From positions 87,440,627-87,504,626 of the forward strand of contig JBANSL010000004.1 in NCBI GenBank assembly GCA_037127255.1: a stretch of DNA of 64,000 nucleotides, written 5' to 3'. Below the pieces are notes generated by a model, which worked only from the letters and a program-made list of their open reading frames with translations, searched no databases and was not told the origin of the DNA. The DNA is from Persicaria tinctoria. Lineage: Eukaryota; Streptophyta; Magnoliopsida; Caryophyllales; Polygonaceae. How positions within the stretch are numbered: the first letter of the stretch is position 1; each line of letters begins with the position of its first letter. The position numbers were made by a program, and so were the translations under genes. Below are positions 31,533 to 47,030 of the stretch, piece after piece.

Positions 31533-33809
31533 ATGAAGTATAAAGAAGGGAAACCAATTGCTCTACCTAACAAAGGCTTGAGGATCGTTCCAACGTGTTT
31601 GATCGCCGTTGTATTGTGTGGCTTCTCATTCTATATTGGTGGAATATTTTGTTCTCACAAGGATCAATCTAGTGCAAAGGATGTGAGCACCGCTGTGACC
31701 GAGTCAGAAGACTTGGCAAAAGACTCATTAGTTGCTCCTCTTAAGATCAAGGCTGTTTCATTCCCCGAGTGCAGTCTCGAATATCAGGACTACACACCTT
31801 GCACTGATCCCAGGGTAATGCCTAATGCCTACCAATTGAATCTTGTTTAGAAATTGTCCAATTTTCAGAGTAACATTGAATTGAGCTGAATCTGTGTTTT
31901 TTGATTCCCTTCAGAGGTGGAGGAAGTATGGCCATCATCGACTAACTTTCATGGAACGACACTGCCCTCCGCCTTTTGAGAGAAAGGAGTGCTTGGTTCC
32001 TCCTCCAAATGGATACAAGCCTCCAATCAGATGGCCTAAGAGCAAGAACGAGGCTTGGTATCGGTATGTGAGCTTCGTTCTTGAGTGATTTCTGCATCCG
32101 AAATCTTGGTTTGCTTTGACAAGATTTAGTGCATTTTGGTTTGTCTTCAGGAATGTGCCATATGATTGGATTAATAAAGAGAAATCCAACCAACACTGGC
32201 TGAAGAAAGAGGGGGAGAAATTCATCTTCCCTGGAGGAGGCACCATGTTTCCGGATGGAGTGAGTCAGTATGTTGATCAAATGCAGGATCTGATCCCTCA
32301 GATGAAAGACGGCACCATCCGAACAGCTATTGATACTGGCTGTGGGGTGAGTGAGTCATAGACTCGTAATTCGACTTCCCAACTGCAGTAGGATGGATGA
32401 CATTCTCAATGGCATTATGATTCTAAGGCCTGAAAATGCATTGAATTTGTAGGTGGCGAGTTGGGGAGGCGATCTACTAGATCGCGGGATTCTGACCTTA
32501 TCCCTTGCCCCGCGAGACAATCATGAGGCACAAGTACAATTCGCTCTTGAACGAGGCATTCCAGCGATCCTTGGCATTATATCTTCACAGCGGCTTCCTT
32601 TCCCCTCGAGCTCATTCGACATGGCTCATTGCTCAAGATGCTTGATTCCTTGGACCGAGTTTGGTATGTGTTCCGGTTCTTGGAGCATTCGCCTTGTATC
32701 TATCAATAGTTCCTATGTGTAATGGACCATGTTATTGTGCTTCAACAGGTGGAATATATCTTATGGAAGTACACCGCATACTCCGCCCTGGAGGGTTCTG
32801 GGTGCTGTCCGGGCCTCCAGTGAACTACAAGAATAGATGGCGAGGATGGGACACAACCGAGGAGGCGCAGAGATCCGACTACAATAAGCTACAGAGCTTG
32901 CTTACTTCCTTGTGCTTCAAGCTCTACAGCAAAAAGGATGACATTGCTGTGTGGCAAAAGACCTCAGACGGCGCCTGCTACAAGAACCTGAGTCGCCCAT
33001 ATGAATACCCGACCAAGTGCGATGACTCGATAGAGCCGGATTCAGCATGGTACACTCCTCTCCGATCATGTGTCGTATCTCAAAGCCCAAACCTCAAGAA
33101 GACCTCCCTCGGATCGATCCCAAAGTGGCCCCAGAGGCTGAATGTTGCGCCAGAGCGTCTTTCAGATGTGACCGGAGGCAGCTCCGGTGCCTTCAAGCAT
33201 GACCAGAGCAAGTGGAGGAACCGCGTAAAGCACTACAAGAAGCTGGTTCCGGCTCTTGGCAGCAGCAAGATACGAAACGTTATGGACATGAACACGGTGT
33301 ATGGTGGTCTCGCTGCTGCATTGATCAGTGATCCTTTGTGGGTCATGAATGTGGTTTCCTCCTATGCCGCCAACACACTGCCTGTGATATATGATCGCGG
33401 ACTCATCGGAACCTACCATAACTGGTATGCTTATAGAGTTATAGTGTCTAAGACCATGCTTTTCTTACATATACGTCGCCTATAAGGCTGTTCTATGGTT
33501 TGCAGGTGCGAGGCATTTTCGACGTATCCAAGAACATATGACCTCCTCCATGTTGATGGCCTCTTCACTGCTGAAAATCAAAGGTGCGACATGAAGTACG
33601 TCCTCTTGGAGATGGACAGGATCCTGCGTCCTAAAGGGTATGCAATCATTCGAGAATCCAGCTACTTCATAGACGCGATTGCCACCATCGCGAAGGGCAT
33701 GAGATGGGACTGTAGGAAGGAAGATACCGAGTATGCAGTCGAGAATGAGAAGATACTAGTCTGCCGGAAGAAGCTCTGGTACTCACAGCAGAGCTCAACA
33801 GATCTTTGA
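31533..33809 (+). CDS. Probable pectin-type methyltransferase, PMT20/PMT21 (ERD3) type
   Basis: Six coding exons join in frame: 31533-31814, 31915-32063, 32151-32346, 32453-32663, 32749-33424, 33506-33809. All introns are GT-AG, and the product has 605 residues. It is a type II Golgi membrane protein: a short cytosolic tail, one membrane anchor at about residues 18-40, then a lumenal DUF248 methyltransferase domain. The SAM-binding loop DTGCGVASWGG spans residues 205-215. Other family marks are [40 protein letters not shown] and the second Rossmann-like half starting [11 protein letters not shown]. Members are thought to methylate pectin, mainly homogalacturonan, in the Golgi; activity has been shown for only a few. 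The short N-terminus and overall sequence fit the PMT20/PMT21 branch. No defect is seen. Confidence 0.93.
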
Positions 33810-34493
33810 AACCAATACATGTTACAGCTGACTTACAGCAGAGTAAAATGATCATTGAATACATGGATGAAAGTGTGGTATAGAAAGTCATTCTTTTGTA
33901 ATAAGGAGTTTACAAACTGCAGTTTCTCATCCCTTTATATTCATTTGTTACTTGTGTGCCTATATAATTGATGAAATAATGTGTTCATAACTATGAAAAT
34001 CAATTCAGCCATTTTTCTGCTTGCTCTAATGAATGAAAGTGGTACAGAAACAGATACTATACAGATCTAAATGGGCAAAAATTTAAAGCATAAGCAACAA
34101 AAGATAGATAACTTATGAGATTGACACTCAAAAAGCAATGAAGATGTTCCATCAACATATTACATGCACAACAAAATGATGGAAGCAAAGCATCATGTCG
34201 CTGGCTTCTGAATCCGATCTTCAGGAGCATTCATTACCAAGTTCCGAAAACAACTCAAAAGTAGAGACTTGAGACACCAGACTAGAAGATTTCTTAATCG
34301 AGCATCTTCATCAATGAATACTTTCTAATATACAGAAACTAGCTGGGAAGAGAGACTTCACCTGGAGAGCATTTGGAAGAATTGCAAACTTTATTGGTAG
34401 GGTAGACCGCGGACAGAAGCAATCTAGAAACGGGTGAACTCAAACGAAGAACAACTCAGAACCCAGAAGCTGGGTTGCCCATCATGTTTGTCT

Positions 34494-39062
<4,569 letters not shown>

Positions 39063-39466
39063 TCTCAGACTGTCGAAAAATATAAAATCAAACAAAAATT
39101 AACATCCAGATTAAAAAAGCCATTAAAGAATAACACATCTCGTATCATTCAACAAATTCTTCAATAAAAAAGGACACTTCCAAAACGATTTATAATTGAA
39201 GAAAACAAACGAAAAGCGCACAGAACAGCTCGCAATTTCGCCGCAATTCACACAATTTTAGAATCGTCTTTTGCTCACAAACACCACCCCGACGCGATAT
39301 TTAAGAAATTCAAAAGACGAAACTGATACAGAACCGTAAGAAAGCAGTCACCGCAACGCCAATCTATATTACGCGCTTCAAATCATCAATCGAAACTTTT
39401 TAGACTGAATTCTTACATAATAATCTCGAGAGATGAGTAATTTCAGATCGGATTGAGGAGGAATAC

Positions 39467-39560
39467 CTTCGATCTGCAGGAGCCTCGCGAACTCGATACA
39501 CAACGGAGAGGTGTGGGGTGGGGATGAGAAACGACAATGCAATGAGAAGTGGGGAGATCT
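39467..39560 (-). other. 5' untranslated exon of VHA-B
   Basis: The exon ends GAAG/GTATTC at 39467. The downstream acceptor is the CGACAG just before 39069, 7 bp from the ATG. A leader intron of about 0.4 kb therefore separates it from the first coding exon. The 5' limit is a guess from a TATA-like stretch at 39578-39590. Confidence 0.6.
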
Positions 39561-39599
39561 GTGGACTACTAGCTCCAATTATATTTTTACAAATTGAAA

Positions 39600-40575
39600 A
39601 ATAAATAAATAAATTGTTTTAGATATTGATATTGCAACTTGCAAGTGTAAAAAAACTTGTAAAAAATGGACTCTTTTTTTTTATCATAAAATTAAAAACA
39701 TTGGCGTATTTTTATCACTTTACAAGTTGAGCAATTAGTTTGTAGCAAAACCAAGGGTTGGATGCATTAGGTACGTTGTAAATTTATTAATTTGGGAATT
39801 TTTTAAGGTAGCCAACAGTCTTATTAAAAAAAATCAATCAATTTAATAGTGAGTATGAAAACAATTGTTACTTTTAATATGCATATTTTTTAAATTGATT
39901 TTAAAAAGTTGATAAAATATTTTTTATACTTAATATTAAATTAAAAAAATATGCTAAGAAATTGATATTTTATAGAGTTTTAAAATATTTAAAAAGTGTA
40001 TCAAAAGTAAAACAATAAAAAAAATTTAGAGTACTATTTAGTATTTACCCACGATTTTTAAGAGTTATAAAAAAAACTATTATGCAGTTGGGTTGAATGG
40101 GAGAAAGTTGATATCATATTAACTTAATTGATATAGCATTATATTGATATATTTTTATCACTTTCAAGTATCATTTACTAAAAAAAAGACTGGTCCAATA
40201 TTAAATTTTGTAATTATTATTTTAAACAATTTCATATTTAATGGTGATAATTGGTTGTAAAAAATTAATAAACATTGATCAATTTAAAAAATATTGCTTG
40301 AATAGTAAATGAGTAAACAAAGTTGTTTGAATATGCCAATATTACAAAAGTTATCACTTCATATCACTCTTTATACATTCAAGTATATGTCAATTAATCA
40401 TATACTGTATTATCATAGTATTACCCGAAAATAGTTCATACTATGTATCATCAATGCTACTAGTAATAAATACGGAGTAATAAGCAAAATATCATTTCAA
40501 GTTTGGTTTCAATAATAAATAGTTCATACTATGTATCATTAATCCCATATACGTAGAATATATATGTGATTTTAT
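39600..40575. other. Intergenic, very AT-rich
   Basis: No gene, RNA or bounded repeat is supported. Confidence 0.5.
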
Positions 40576-40583
40576 TTTACAAC

Positions 40584-41126
40584 CAGTGGCGGACCTAGGG
40601 GGGTCACGTGACCCCCTCCTCCTCCACAAATTACCTAGGTGTATTCTCCTCGTCGATAGCTTCGTTTTGATATATAATACGCCTAATTCGACATCTGAGT
40701 AAAAAGTTATGAATGTTTGAAAATTACAGCAGTATTAATCACTTTAGTTTTATTTCAATATACTATAATACTTTAATATTTTACTTAAATTGACATTCAC
40801 ATATTATAATTCATCTCAAGAGCTTCGAAACCATATGTTATATTACTTATTTTGAGAATATGGTAAGAAGTTACGCAAGTTTAAATTTTTTTATATCTAG
40901 TTATACATTATTACATGTTAATAATGCAATGTTTATTTATTGCGTTTATATCTTTATTTTTCATTTTTTATCCTTATTTTCGTATTATATATTTGTAGTA
41001 TTTTCGAAACCATAGATTGACACTAGTTGGTACTATCGATCACGTTGTGTTTTGCGAATTTTTTCTCGATTTTATTATCGACTACTATGGTGACCCCCCG
41101 CTAAAAACTTTCTGGGCCCGCCACTG
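40584..41126. mobile_element. hAT MITE, CAGTGGCGGA family, copy 1
   Basis: 543 bp. The ends CAGTGGCGGACC and, inverted, CAGTGGCGGGCC are flanked by an exact 8-bp duplication TTTACAAC (40576-40583 and 41127-41134). A GGGGGGTCA / TGACCCCCC stretch just inside each end extends the inverted pairing. No coding capacity. Confidence 0.92.
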
Positions 41127-41134
41127 TTTACAAC

Positions 41135-41745
41135 CTAATTGAAAGTAGATCGACTTGACCTTACGATAATAACAATATGGAAAATCGAGAGGCAGAAGGG
41201 AATCGACTGACGGTCTAACCGTCATAAACAACTTGAAATAAACAAATTAAAAAAAAAAAAGATAAAAGATCTCAGTGTACATGACCAACATAGAGACAGT
41301 CGAAAGACACCAAGTTAAGACTGCGAATGTCGAGAACATGTGAAAGTCAAGAAACCGATATGATGTCTCGACGCTGAAAAGACAGAGGCAAAAACCCATT
41401 AGCGGAAAAGACGTCTCCGATAAAAAAACAGGTTATATAACTTTATGTTGTTTAACAATAATGATAATAATACCAATAATAATAAGATTACTTGAAAATT
41501 GAAATAAGACAAAGCGAAAAATAAACAAGTTAAATAAATGGAGAGATGAGTGGGTAAGTGTCGTTGTTGTCTTTATTATTATTGTTTGTTTGTGAATAAT
41601 GAAGTACCTCTACAACACAAACCCCCTTCTTAGGAGCCCCACATATATGCACAGCTGTTCCCATGTGCATAAGGCATAACATACATTTACATATCATGTG
41701 ATTATGTGAACGATATTTCCCCTTTGCAGGTTCTTTATAATTGTT
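41135..41745. other. Intergenic
   Basis: No gene is supported; AT-rich tail with simple ATA repeats near 41460. Confidence 0.45.
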
Positions 41746-41746
41746 A

Positions 41747-41983
41747 CTCCCTCTATTAATTAAAACTTGTCGTTTACTATTCATGCACGCTTTTTTAGAA
41801 CGATAAAAACTATATAAAATATTAACTTTTTTTTAAATTTGTTTTTATAAATTCATACTTAATAGTAATAAGTATGATATTATTTAAAAAAATTATTAAA
41901 AAAGTTAATATTTTATATAGTTTTTAACACCTAAAAATGCGTGCGTGAATAGTAAAACGTCAAGTTTTAATTAACGGAGGGAG
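41747..41983. mobile_element. Stowaway-like MITE, copy 3
   Basis: 237 bp, TA on both sides, ends CTCCCTCTATTAATT and CTCCCTCCGTTAATT (inverted). Inner arms share AAAACTTGTCGTTTACTATTC-type sequence with 17445-17681, to which it is clearly related. Confidence 0.88.
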
Positions 41984-43133
41984 TATATTTGTGAATATGT
42001 AAACGTCAAATATACGGTTTTGAGTTTTGACATTGTTTTTGGGAGTTGGTAAGTCTTTTTTGTTGTGAATTATCATAAGTCAAGCTTCCAAGTAACTTAG
42101 GAGTCTCTAGCTTCAGAATTATCGAGCTCTGTAGTTGCCTGAACATTACAAACAAAATCTCGTTGAAAAAATATCTCGATTGCCCTATTATTAATGGTAA
42201 AGTTAACAAACAAACTTTTGAAGATCTTATCTGCAAATCGAAAGAACAACTAAGAAAATGGCGTGCTCATGCTTTATCTCAGCAGGGTTAGCCAACCCTT
42301 ATTAATTACTTGTCAGCTAAACCATTATACACAATGCAAAACTTCATGCTTCCTAATCAATACACAAAGAGCTCGATCAAATTAACAGAACTTTCTTCTG
42401 GAACAAAGATCTTCAACATCGCTCGCTTATCAGTTAGGATAGGATTTGTAGGCCAAAAAAATGTGGAGGAGTAGGTCTTAGAAAATCAAAAGAAATGAAC
42501 GAATCGCTACAAATGAAACTGTTATGGAAAATCTTGGCTGAACTTGATAATATTTGGGTTTCACTAATTAACTACAAGTACTTACTATCCTCTAACATCA
42601 TTGAATACAAAAAACGTGGAGACACGTCCTGGCAATGGGCAAAAATGGTTTCCCTAATTGATAAATTTAAGTCTGGTCTCATTTGGTCCGTAGGGAATGG
42701 GAAGTCTATCAAATTCTGGACAGATAATTGGATTTCAACGTCCTCTCTACGTTATAGGGGCATCTGCCCCCCAGATGAAAACATTGAAGAGACTGTTAGT
42801 GACTAGAATTTAAGAGGGGGTTGGTGGGGGGAGAAACTCCTCAAGGTGCTCCCTTCCTCTTTATCGTTGAAATTTTGGACATTCCACTACCAATATCCTC
42901 GATCGAGGATTGACTATATTGGTGGCCCAATAGGGCTGATTAGTTTACAACTTCGAATGCCTATAAGCTAATCACATCACGCACATCCTCCAACGTTAAT
43001 ATCAACTACTGGATTTGGAAGATTAATATTCCACCTAAGATGAACCTTTTTTATATGGAAAGTCTGCCAGGACGGGCTCCCTATTGCCTATAGGCTAGCC
43101 TCGCATGGAGTTCCTATTCCATCCAGTTGCAGC

Positions 43134-43929
43134 CAGTGGCGGAGCCAGGATTTCCGTCAGGGGGTGCTAAAAAAATTCCGTGAATTTTTTTTTGGTGTAT
43201 ACTTATTAAGAAGATTATTTTAAAAATAATATTGAAAAAACACTAAAATTTTAAATTTTTTTAATGATTTTTTGTATTTAAATAGTTGAGAGTGACCAAA
43301 AAATAGAAGAGAAACAAAAAATATAGAAAATAATCACGAATAATTACTTTTAAAACAAGATTGATTTAATAAAAGGTTAAATGTATTATGTAACATAAAT
43401 ATGATATTTTGTGATGAAATAGTTGATAGAAACAAAGATTATAGAAAGAAATCAAGAAGAATTAATGCTATAGTAAAGCAAATAAAAAAGTGAAGAACTT
43501 GAGAATTGGATATTTTGTGATGAAATAGTTGATAGAAACAAAGATTATAGAAAGAAATCAAGAAGAATTAATGCTATAGTAAAGCAAATAAAAAAGTGAA
43601 GAACTTGAGAATTGGATATTTTGTGATGAAATAGTTGATAGAAACAAAGATTATAGAAAGAAATCAAGAAGAATTAATGCTATAGTAAAGCAAATAAAAA
43701 AGTGAAGAACTTGAGAATTGAACCCAAGACCTTTTGTTTATCCTTCCTTCCTTCCTAATTTACTTTACCACTTGAACTAGATACCATTCTTGTTTCAAAT
43801 ATCATTTAAAAATGTTATATTACCTTAAAAATACTAAATATATGCAAAAAAATTAAATTTTTTTTTGTATTTTTTTTCCGGCTAGGGGGGTGCTCGAGCA
43901 CCCCCAAGCACCCCCTAGCTCCGCCACTG
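43134..43929. mobile_element. hAT MITE, CAGTGGCGGA family, copy 2, nested in L1
   Basis: 796 bp with ends CAGTGGCGGAGCCAGG and, inverted, CAGTGGCGGAGCTAGG. It is flanked by an exact 8-bp duplication, GTTGCAGC (43126-43133 and 43930-43937). It lies inside L1 coding sequence, so it is younger than that L1. It carries three tandem copies of a 106-bp unit and no coding capacity. Confidence 0.95.
43404..43721. repeat. Three tandem copies of a 106-bp unit
   Basis: Units start at 43404, 43510 and 43616, each beginning ATATTTTGTGATGAAATAG and ending GAACTTGAGAATTG. They look identical by eye, which suggests recent amplification inside the hAT element or a gene-conversion effect. Confidence 0.9.
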
Positions 43930-44989
43930 GTTGCAGCCTATGTGATGGGTCTACAGAAGATGATACTCACCTTTTGGTTGAATGCCCATACGTACGCTTT
44001 CTTCTTCAATTCGCTCCTCGTGTTGGCTCAACCATTTCAAATATGATACAACAATCTCGGGACATAAAACCGGTCCTTGCTTTCCTTGGGAATAATCTTA
44101 CTCCCACGGCTAAGGCGGAGCTGGCCTTCGTTTGGTGGGCAACCTGGTACATTTGAAACCAATATGTATTTAGACAAGTACCAATCCCAAGTAGGGATGC
44201 CACAATTCATTTGATTAAAACACACATTCTTAATTGGAGCAAGTCTTTCCAGTTAGAGTGTGATTTTGATGAGGAAATCGAGCCTCACTCACAACATGTT
44301 CTGTGCCAAAAAAGAAACACATAAACCGGGAAACACATTAGCGAAAACCACCAACAGGAACCCTAAAATTAAATTTTGATGGTTTTACCTTGTCTAATTC
44401 AAATAGCTCTGCGGGAGCTATCATGAGGGGTATTACTATATGCTATCAAAAACTAGGAAAGCAGAGTGCCATCAAAGCTTAAACGCTTACCTTAAAATTA
44501 GGAATCCAACACGCTATGAGACTCCGAGTAGAGAAACTTCATATCGAGGGCGACTCTAGTATAATCATAAATCATTTTAAAAACCGCACTAAATGCCCCT
44601 GAGAAGTTGAGCTTATTTTATCGGATGTCAAAACTCTTCTATCGACCTTAAAAGAAGTTTCTTTCTTTCATGTTCCCCGAAGTGGCAATAGAGTGGCTGA
44701 TAAGGTTGCACACATTTGTCACTCTGCCAGGGAGTCGATGTATACAACAATTATGGTCTTTCTGACCTCATCCGTAAGGATACTGCCGGGTAGAGCTTGC
44801 TCACCCGAATTCTTTCCTAATAAAAAAACAACTTATTAACATGAAAAGTCAGTGTTGGTAAGCTACTTTCAGGTCAAAACGTTTGTTGACTTAAAAGTTG
44901 GTATCGAGATCATACATTTAGTATAAAAAAAATCACCATGCATATAGTAGCTGAAAAAACATGTTATATTTACAGAGTTCAAACACTCT

Positions 44990-45137
44990 AGTCGGGTGGC
45001 CCAGTGGTGTGAAGCAAGCTAGGGGTGGTATGGAGGTATCGGGTTCGATTCCTGCCTCCGTCCCTTTCCTTAGATGAAAGTCACAAGCTCGGGGTTTTAC
45101 CACCGAAGGTGTGGGATCCTCGTCATTAAAAAAAAAA
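44990..45137 (+). mobile_element. tRNA-derived SINE, copy 2 (internally deleted)
   Basis: The head GTCGGGTGGCCCAGTGGTG, box B-like GGGTTCGATTCC and tail CTCGTCATTAAAAAAAAAA match the full copy at 25651-25879. About 80 bp of the middle is missing. A possible short target duplication, TTCAAA, is not convincing. Confidence 0.8.
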
Positions 45138-45199
45138 TTCAAATATATATTTTGTTAGGGAAAAAAACAGAAAAAAGTTTAAACTTTCTATAAACTATG

Positions 45200-45202
<3 letters not shown>

Positions 45203-45236
<34 letters not shown>
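45203..45236. repeat. (AT)n microsatellite
   Basis: A run of about 16 AT dinucleotides just downstream of the SINE. Confidence 0.9.
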
Positions 45237-45239
<3 letters not shown>

Positions 45240-45414
45240 TCAATCACAACGCCTAATATAAGATGCTATGCATCGGTTTTAATATAGGTATATAGATCGA
45301 TTTTAATATAGGTATACATATATCTTTTTTCTTTTGTTGTTATAAATATGGACTATCTATAAATATGGATAAAATATTAAGGACGTGAATGAATTTATTA
45401 GTAGATTATGGACT

Positions 45415-46260
45415 CTTTTTTTTAATGCAAGGAAAGTAATTAAGACGAAACACCCCTAACGAAGGAAGCGTCATCTTAGAGCGTCCTTCCGGACGAGATT
45501 CTGAAGCACCAGATCAGAAAGCAGAACGTCGTCGGCAAGGATGTTGTAAGCCAGGTGCACGGCCCTATCAGCTATAACATTGGATTCCCTGAAAATATGA
45601 CAAATGGAAAACGAGTTAAAGCCATAACTAATCAACCAAACATCCGAAAGAACAAGTTCAATACTCCACGGGCAGGACCAAATCCCAAGCAGAGAATTGA
45701 CAACTTGCAGATTGTCACCCTCAACCAGAAGGTGTCTAACCTCTAGCTGACGAGCCCGTAACATCCCATTTCTCAAAGCTAGTGCTTCAGAAAACATAGC
45801 AGAAGTCTTATTGCAGCAGCCCGAGCCAGCCGCCCCTGCGTTTCTAATCACAAACCCGTAGGCAGCCTCTCCAGATGACCGTAACGAGCCATCGAAATTC
45901 AGTTTAGAGAAAGGAGGTGGAGGGGTATCCCAATGAACATTCCACCGAACACGTGTCTTAGCCAATCTCTTCTTCCTGTTGCTGTTACCCTTGAGACAGG
46001 ACTGTGGAGCAAGGAAGGATTGAGTTTGTAAATCAAAGCGGGAGGCTTCAAACCAGCTATGCTTAGTAGTGTTGATGTAAACGCGAACTTGGTTAATATC
46101 GACGTTTTGAATATTGCCGAAAGTTAATTGATTTCTAAAGAACCAAATAGCCCACCAGGAATAGAAAATATCGATTAGGAAGTTCTTGAAATGTTTGAGT
46201 AAATGTTGTTTATAATAACATTTGGTTTTTGACACTAAGGTGAAAGGTTGAGAACGAATT
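45415..46260 (-). mobile_element. L1-type LINE 3' fragment with an intact RNase H-like frame
   Basis: The minus strand is open for about 260 codons, ending at the stop at 45471. The second half is an RVT_3-type RNase H-like domain: LNFDGSLRSSGEAAYGFVIRN, then EALALRNGM, VEGDNLQVVN and a final CHIFRESNVIADR. This domain ends many plant L1 elements. A pyrimidine-to-A-rich end (TTTCCTTGCATTAAAAAAAA at 45415-45434) looks like the poly-A tail. RT and endonuclease are missing. It could instead be a captured RNase H-like gene, but no intron or promoter supports that. Confidence 0.75.
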
Positions 46261-46264
46261 TTAC

Positions 46265-47030
46265 TCTAAAATCAATTTGCATTACTTGTGTACAAGGGCC
46301 CTGATTTAATCTACCTAGTCGTGTGCCCAAGCCCAATGTTTCAAATTTGCCTAATTGAATCAAGGGCCTAAGCCCATTAGTGGTAGTGTGGTAGGAGTTA
46401 GGTAGCCCGCGTTATTAAACATTAACGCACTTGGTACGTCTACAACATAAACATATTTTTTTTTGGTGGGGGGAATCAATACTACGTATTATTAATAATT
46501 GGTGATGTAAGTAAGTGATGCACAAAATCATGTATGAAATGTTGGGTTTTTAATATTAGATTAGCAATTTTTAATCAAAAATTAATTGACAAGTGTTGGT
46601 ACATTGTAAGTTGGTGAAGCTCTAAAATATTATACGTAGTATTGCTTTCAGCATATAGATTATAGATGATATCACGTCGCACAATGTCTAAGCGATGCAC
46701 AAATAAGCTCCACCAGTATGAATGAATACACGTCCAAAATTACTTGTATTTCTAAAACAAGACAATGGGTATGCGTATGCAAACAAAGGGGAAAATGTCA
46801 ATCCAACCATAGGAGATTTTCGAGGGCCGAAAATTTGTCAAAAATAAGCAAGAAGGGAAAAAAATGAACCTTGCTGGATTTTGGTGACCATAAGTTAGTA
46901 TTGAAAATGAATAACTTGAACAAATCCATAACCAATTAGCAACAAATAATTGCTGGATTTCCTGGTGTTCAACCGAGCTTCGGTTTCGAAGTTTACTATA
47001 AACCAAGGAAAAAATTGAAGTGTATGTGAG
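46265..47030. other. Intergenic and 3' end of the BRX-family gene
   Basis: No separate gene is supported. The part next to 47031 should be the 3' UTR of the minus-strand BRX-family gene. Confidence 0.45.

Larger units (their letters stand above)
42040..44829 (+). mobile_element. Degenerate L1-type LINE, split by a hAT insertion
   Basis: A 5'-truncated non-LTR retrotransposon on the plus strand. Its remaining pol reads, in order: the tail of RT (RTFFWNKD, then CRPKKCGGVGLRKSKEMNES, about 42390-42500), the thumb and connection part (42495-42806), a zf-RVT zinc-binding part (CSLCDG...EDDTHLLVECP, about 43930-44000) and traces of an RNase H-like domain (near 44370). It ends with an A-rich tail, TAATAAAAAAACA, near 44829. 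Several stops and frameshifts kill it. A hAT element at 43134-43929 cuts the frame exactly at a Ser-Cys-Ser codon run, and removing it with one target copy restores the reading. Confidence 0.85.
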
